Under the pieces are notes generated by a model, which did not search any database, was not told the DNA's origin, and saw nothing but the letters and a program-made list of their open reading frames with translations. Source: Myxococcales bacterium (GTDB taxonomy: Bacteria > Myxococcota > Myxococcia > Myxococcales > Myxococcaceae). Taken from it: a DNA stretch of 7,215 nucleotides. Position numbers and translations under genes: made by a program. This document shows, piece after piece, positions 5,798 to 7,215 of the stretch. The stretch lies in contig PMBV01000186.1 in assembly GCA_003153055.1 (NCBI GenBank), positions 8,703 to 15,917 on the forward strand. Reading direction: 5' to 3'. Each line of letters starts with the position of its first letter. Positions within the stretch are counted from its first letter, which is position 1.

Positions 5798-7060
5798 TCA
5801 GCGCGGCGGCGGCCCGGTGGGCGTGATGACCTCCACCGTCGAGCCGTCGCCAAGCGCCGCGTTGGAGCGCTTGATGACCCGCTCCGACCCGTCCAGACCG
5901 CTCGAGATCTGCAGCGTCTGACCAGTGTCGCGCTCGATCACGATCGGTTTCATCAGCACCTTGTCTTCGGCTCCCACGGTGGCGACCCGAGACCCCTGAG
6001 CGTCGGAATACAGGACTGTAACCGGCAACTCGAAGAGCCGGTGCGGCGTCGGCAGGGTGAGGGCGACCTGCGCGTACATGCCGGTGAGCAGCCGCCCATC
6101 GGCGTTGGGGACCCGAACCTCGACGTTCATGGTCCGCGAGACGTCGTCGAGCGCTCCAGCCGAGTGCGCGACCACCCCCTCGAACGTCACGCCCGGGTAC
6201 TCCCGCACCGTGACTTTGGCCGGCACCGCTGTGCGCACGCTGGGCGCCACGTCTTGAGGCACCTGGATGATGACCCGCACCTCGTCGATTGACGCCAGCT
6301 TGAACAGTGGGCTCGCCCCGGCGCTCACCAACTGCCCCCGGTCGACCGTGCGCAAGACGATCGTCCCGGCGAACGGCGCGGTCACCTTGGAAAAGCTCTT
6401 CAGCTGCGCCAGGCGCCGCACGTTGGCCTGCTGCGCCGCCAGGGTGGCCTTGGCCACCGTGACGTTGGCATCGTCGACCTCGGCCTGGGCCTGCTGCCTG
6501 TCGAGGTCTTGCTGCGAGGCGACGCCGGCCGGAGCCAGCCGCTCGTAGCGCTTCAAGTTGGCCGTCGAGAAGTTGTGATTGGCTCCGGCGCGCAGCACGT
6601 CGGCTTCGGCCTGCGCCGCCTGCGCCTTGGCCTGCTCGAGTTGAGCGTCGAGCTCAGGCGTCTCGATCTCGGCCAGGAGCTGACCCTCTTCAACCTTGGC
6701 GCCGATGTCGACCAGCCAGCGTTTCACGTAGCCCTGGGAGCGCGCGTAGAGGGTGGTCTGCTCCAGAGCTTCGATGCTGCCCGGCAACACCAGATCGCGG
6801 TCGCTGGTGATGAGCGCGGGCTTCAACACCTCGACTCTGAGCAGCGCCCTGACGTCGGCGGCGGTCTGGGTCACCAGTGCGCGCCGGGCGAGCATGCGCG
6901 GCAGCCAACCCGCGACGAAGGCCGCGACCAGCGCGCAGACCCCGACGAAGACGAGGAGCCTCGCCTTGCGGCCTCCGAGACGCACCGGCGCTGGAAGCTC
7001 GAACCCCAGTTCCTGGCTGGGCTGTACAGGGTGGTCTTCGATCTTCGGCTCTGTGCTCAT
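5798..7060 (-). CDS. RND efflux periplasmic adaptor (HlyD/AcrA-type membrane fusion protein)
   Basis: The 420-residue protein links an inner-membrane RND pump to an outer-membrane channel. Domains in order are: a cytoplasmic N-terminus; one membrane anchor (35-54, [20 protein letters not shown]) with no lipobox cysteine, so anchored rather than lipidated; a first lipoyl half with [19 protein letters not shown] (105-123) and [13 protein letters not shown] (126-138); an Ala/Gln-rich coiled-coil hairpin (139-215); a second lipoyl half with VTAPFAGTI (226-234) and V-D-R-G-Q-L-V (239-245); a beta-barrel (258-335, ending [10 protein letters not shown]); and a membrane-proximal domain (340-415). Length is usual for the family. 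ATG 7060 overlaps the stop of the upstream permease as ATGA, so translation is coupled. The gene converges on the phosphoesterase remnant, with only 13 bases between the two stop codons. The substrate is unknown; a drug/solvent-type (HAE1) system is more likely than a metal one because no Met/His-rich metal segment is seen. Confidence 0.95.
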   Translation of the reverse strand: MSTEPKIEDHPVQPSQELGFELPAPVRLGGRKARLLVFVGVCALVAAFVAGWLPRMLARRALVTQTAADVRALLRVEVLKPALITSDRDLVLPGSIEALEQTTLYARSQGYVKRWLVDIGAKVEEGQLLAEIETPELDAQLEQAKAQAAQAEADVLRAGANHNFSTANLKRYERLAPAGVASQQDLDRQQAQAEVDDANVTVAKATLAAQQANVRRLAQLKSFSKVTAPFAGTIVLRTVDRGQLVSAGASPLFKLASIDEVRVIIQVPQDVAPSVRTAVPAKVTVREYPGVTFEGVVAHSAGALDDVSRTMNVEVRVPNADGRLLTGMYAQVALTLPTPHRLFELPVTVLYSDAQGSRVATVGAEDKVLMKPIVIERDTGQTLQISSGLDGSERVIKRSNAALGDGSTVEVITPTGPPPR

Positions 7061-7215
7061 AAGTTCTGCACCAGGGGGTCGACCGTCGCCGGCTTCTTCC
7101 GCAACAGGCTGTAGATCACGGGTACGAAGAACAAAGTGGTCATGGTCGCGGCCAGGAGCCCGCCGATCACCGCCCGGCCCAGGGGCGCATTCTGCTCGCC
7201 GCCCTCGCCCAGGCC
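7057..7215 (-). CDS. RND-family efflux permease, C-terminal end (5' part beyond window)
   Basis: The last 52 residues of an inner-membrane RND (AcrB/MexB superfamily) proton-driven pump are visible, out of about 1,000-1,100 for the family. The visible part has the conserved [20 protein letters not shown] stretch (9-28), then [13 protein letters not shown] (29-41), the last transmembrane helix and its cytoplasmic end, and a short tail ([11 protein letters not shown]). The stop TGA at 7059-7057 overlaps the adaptor's ATG by 4 bases, so the pump precedes its adaptor in the operon, the reverse of the common adaptor-then-pump order. Too little is visible to assign a subfamily or substrate. Confidence 0.93.
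   Translation of the reverse strand, partial: GLGEGGEQNAPLGRAVIGGLLAATMTTLFFVPVIYSLLRKKPATVDPLVQNL

Overview
The window is very GC-rich DNA with the strong G/C third-position bias of a myxobacterium or similar high-GC proteobacterium. Taxonomy is inferred from composition and gene families only; no rRNA, tRNA or other marker gene is present. I see no CRISPR array and no recognisable transposase or integrase.

Layout. (1) Minus strand, 1-1184: a 201-residue DUF4013-type membrane protein (579-1184) is followed 50 bases downstream by a PhzF-family isomerase (1-528), cut by the left edge. (2) A 181-base divergent intergenic region (1185-1365) holds a candidate promoter for the leftward genes and two mutually exclusive GC-rich hairpins in the presumed leader of the rightward genes. 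(3) Plus strand, 1366-4421: a 701-residue protein with a helical N-terminal part and a C-terminal EcsC-family domain overlaps by 4 bases a 317-residue zinc-ribbon plus calcineurin-like metallophosphoesterase. The two look translationally coupled. (4) Plus strand, 4519-5340: a 273-residue integral membrane protein built of two related halves, with visibly different codon use from its neighbours. (5) 5418-5784: a broken, recently made partial copy of the phosphoesterase gene's 3' half. Together with the parent it brackets the membrane-protein gene in direct orientation. (6) Minus strand, 5798-7215: an RND efflux periplasmic adaptor, preceded with a 4-base overlap by the last 52 codons of an RND permease that runs off the right edge.

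How they work together. The EcsC/phosphoesterase pair is a plausible two-gene functional unit of unknown role. The RND permease and adaptor would form an inner-membrane/periplasm efflux complex needing an outer-membrane channel that is not in view. The DUF4013 and PhzF genes are probably co-transcribed, but nothing shows a shared pathway.

The most notable material is 3972-5794: a duplicated and decayed phosphoesterase segment with a foreign patch, a clean 180-base deletion and frameshifts, flanking an internally duplicated membrane protein. The EcsC/zinc-ribbon phosphoesterase pair is the best candidate for an undescribed system, but its function cannot be read from the sequence.
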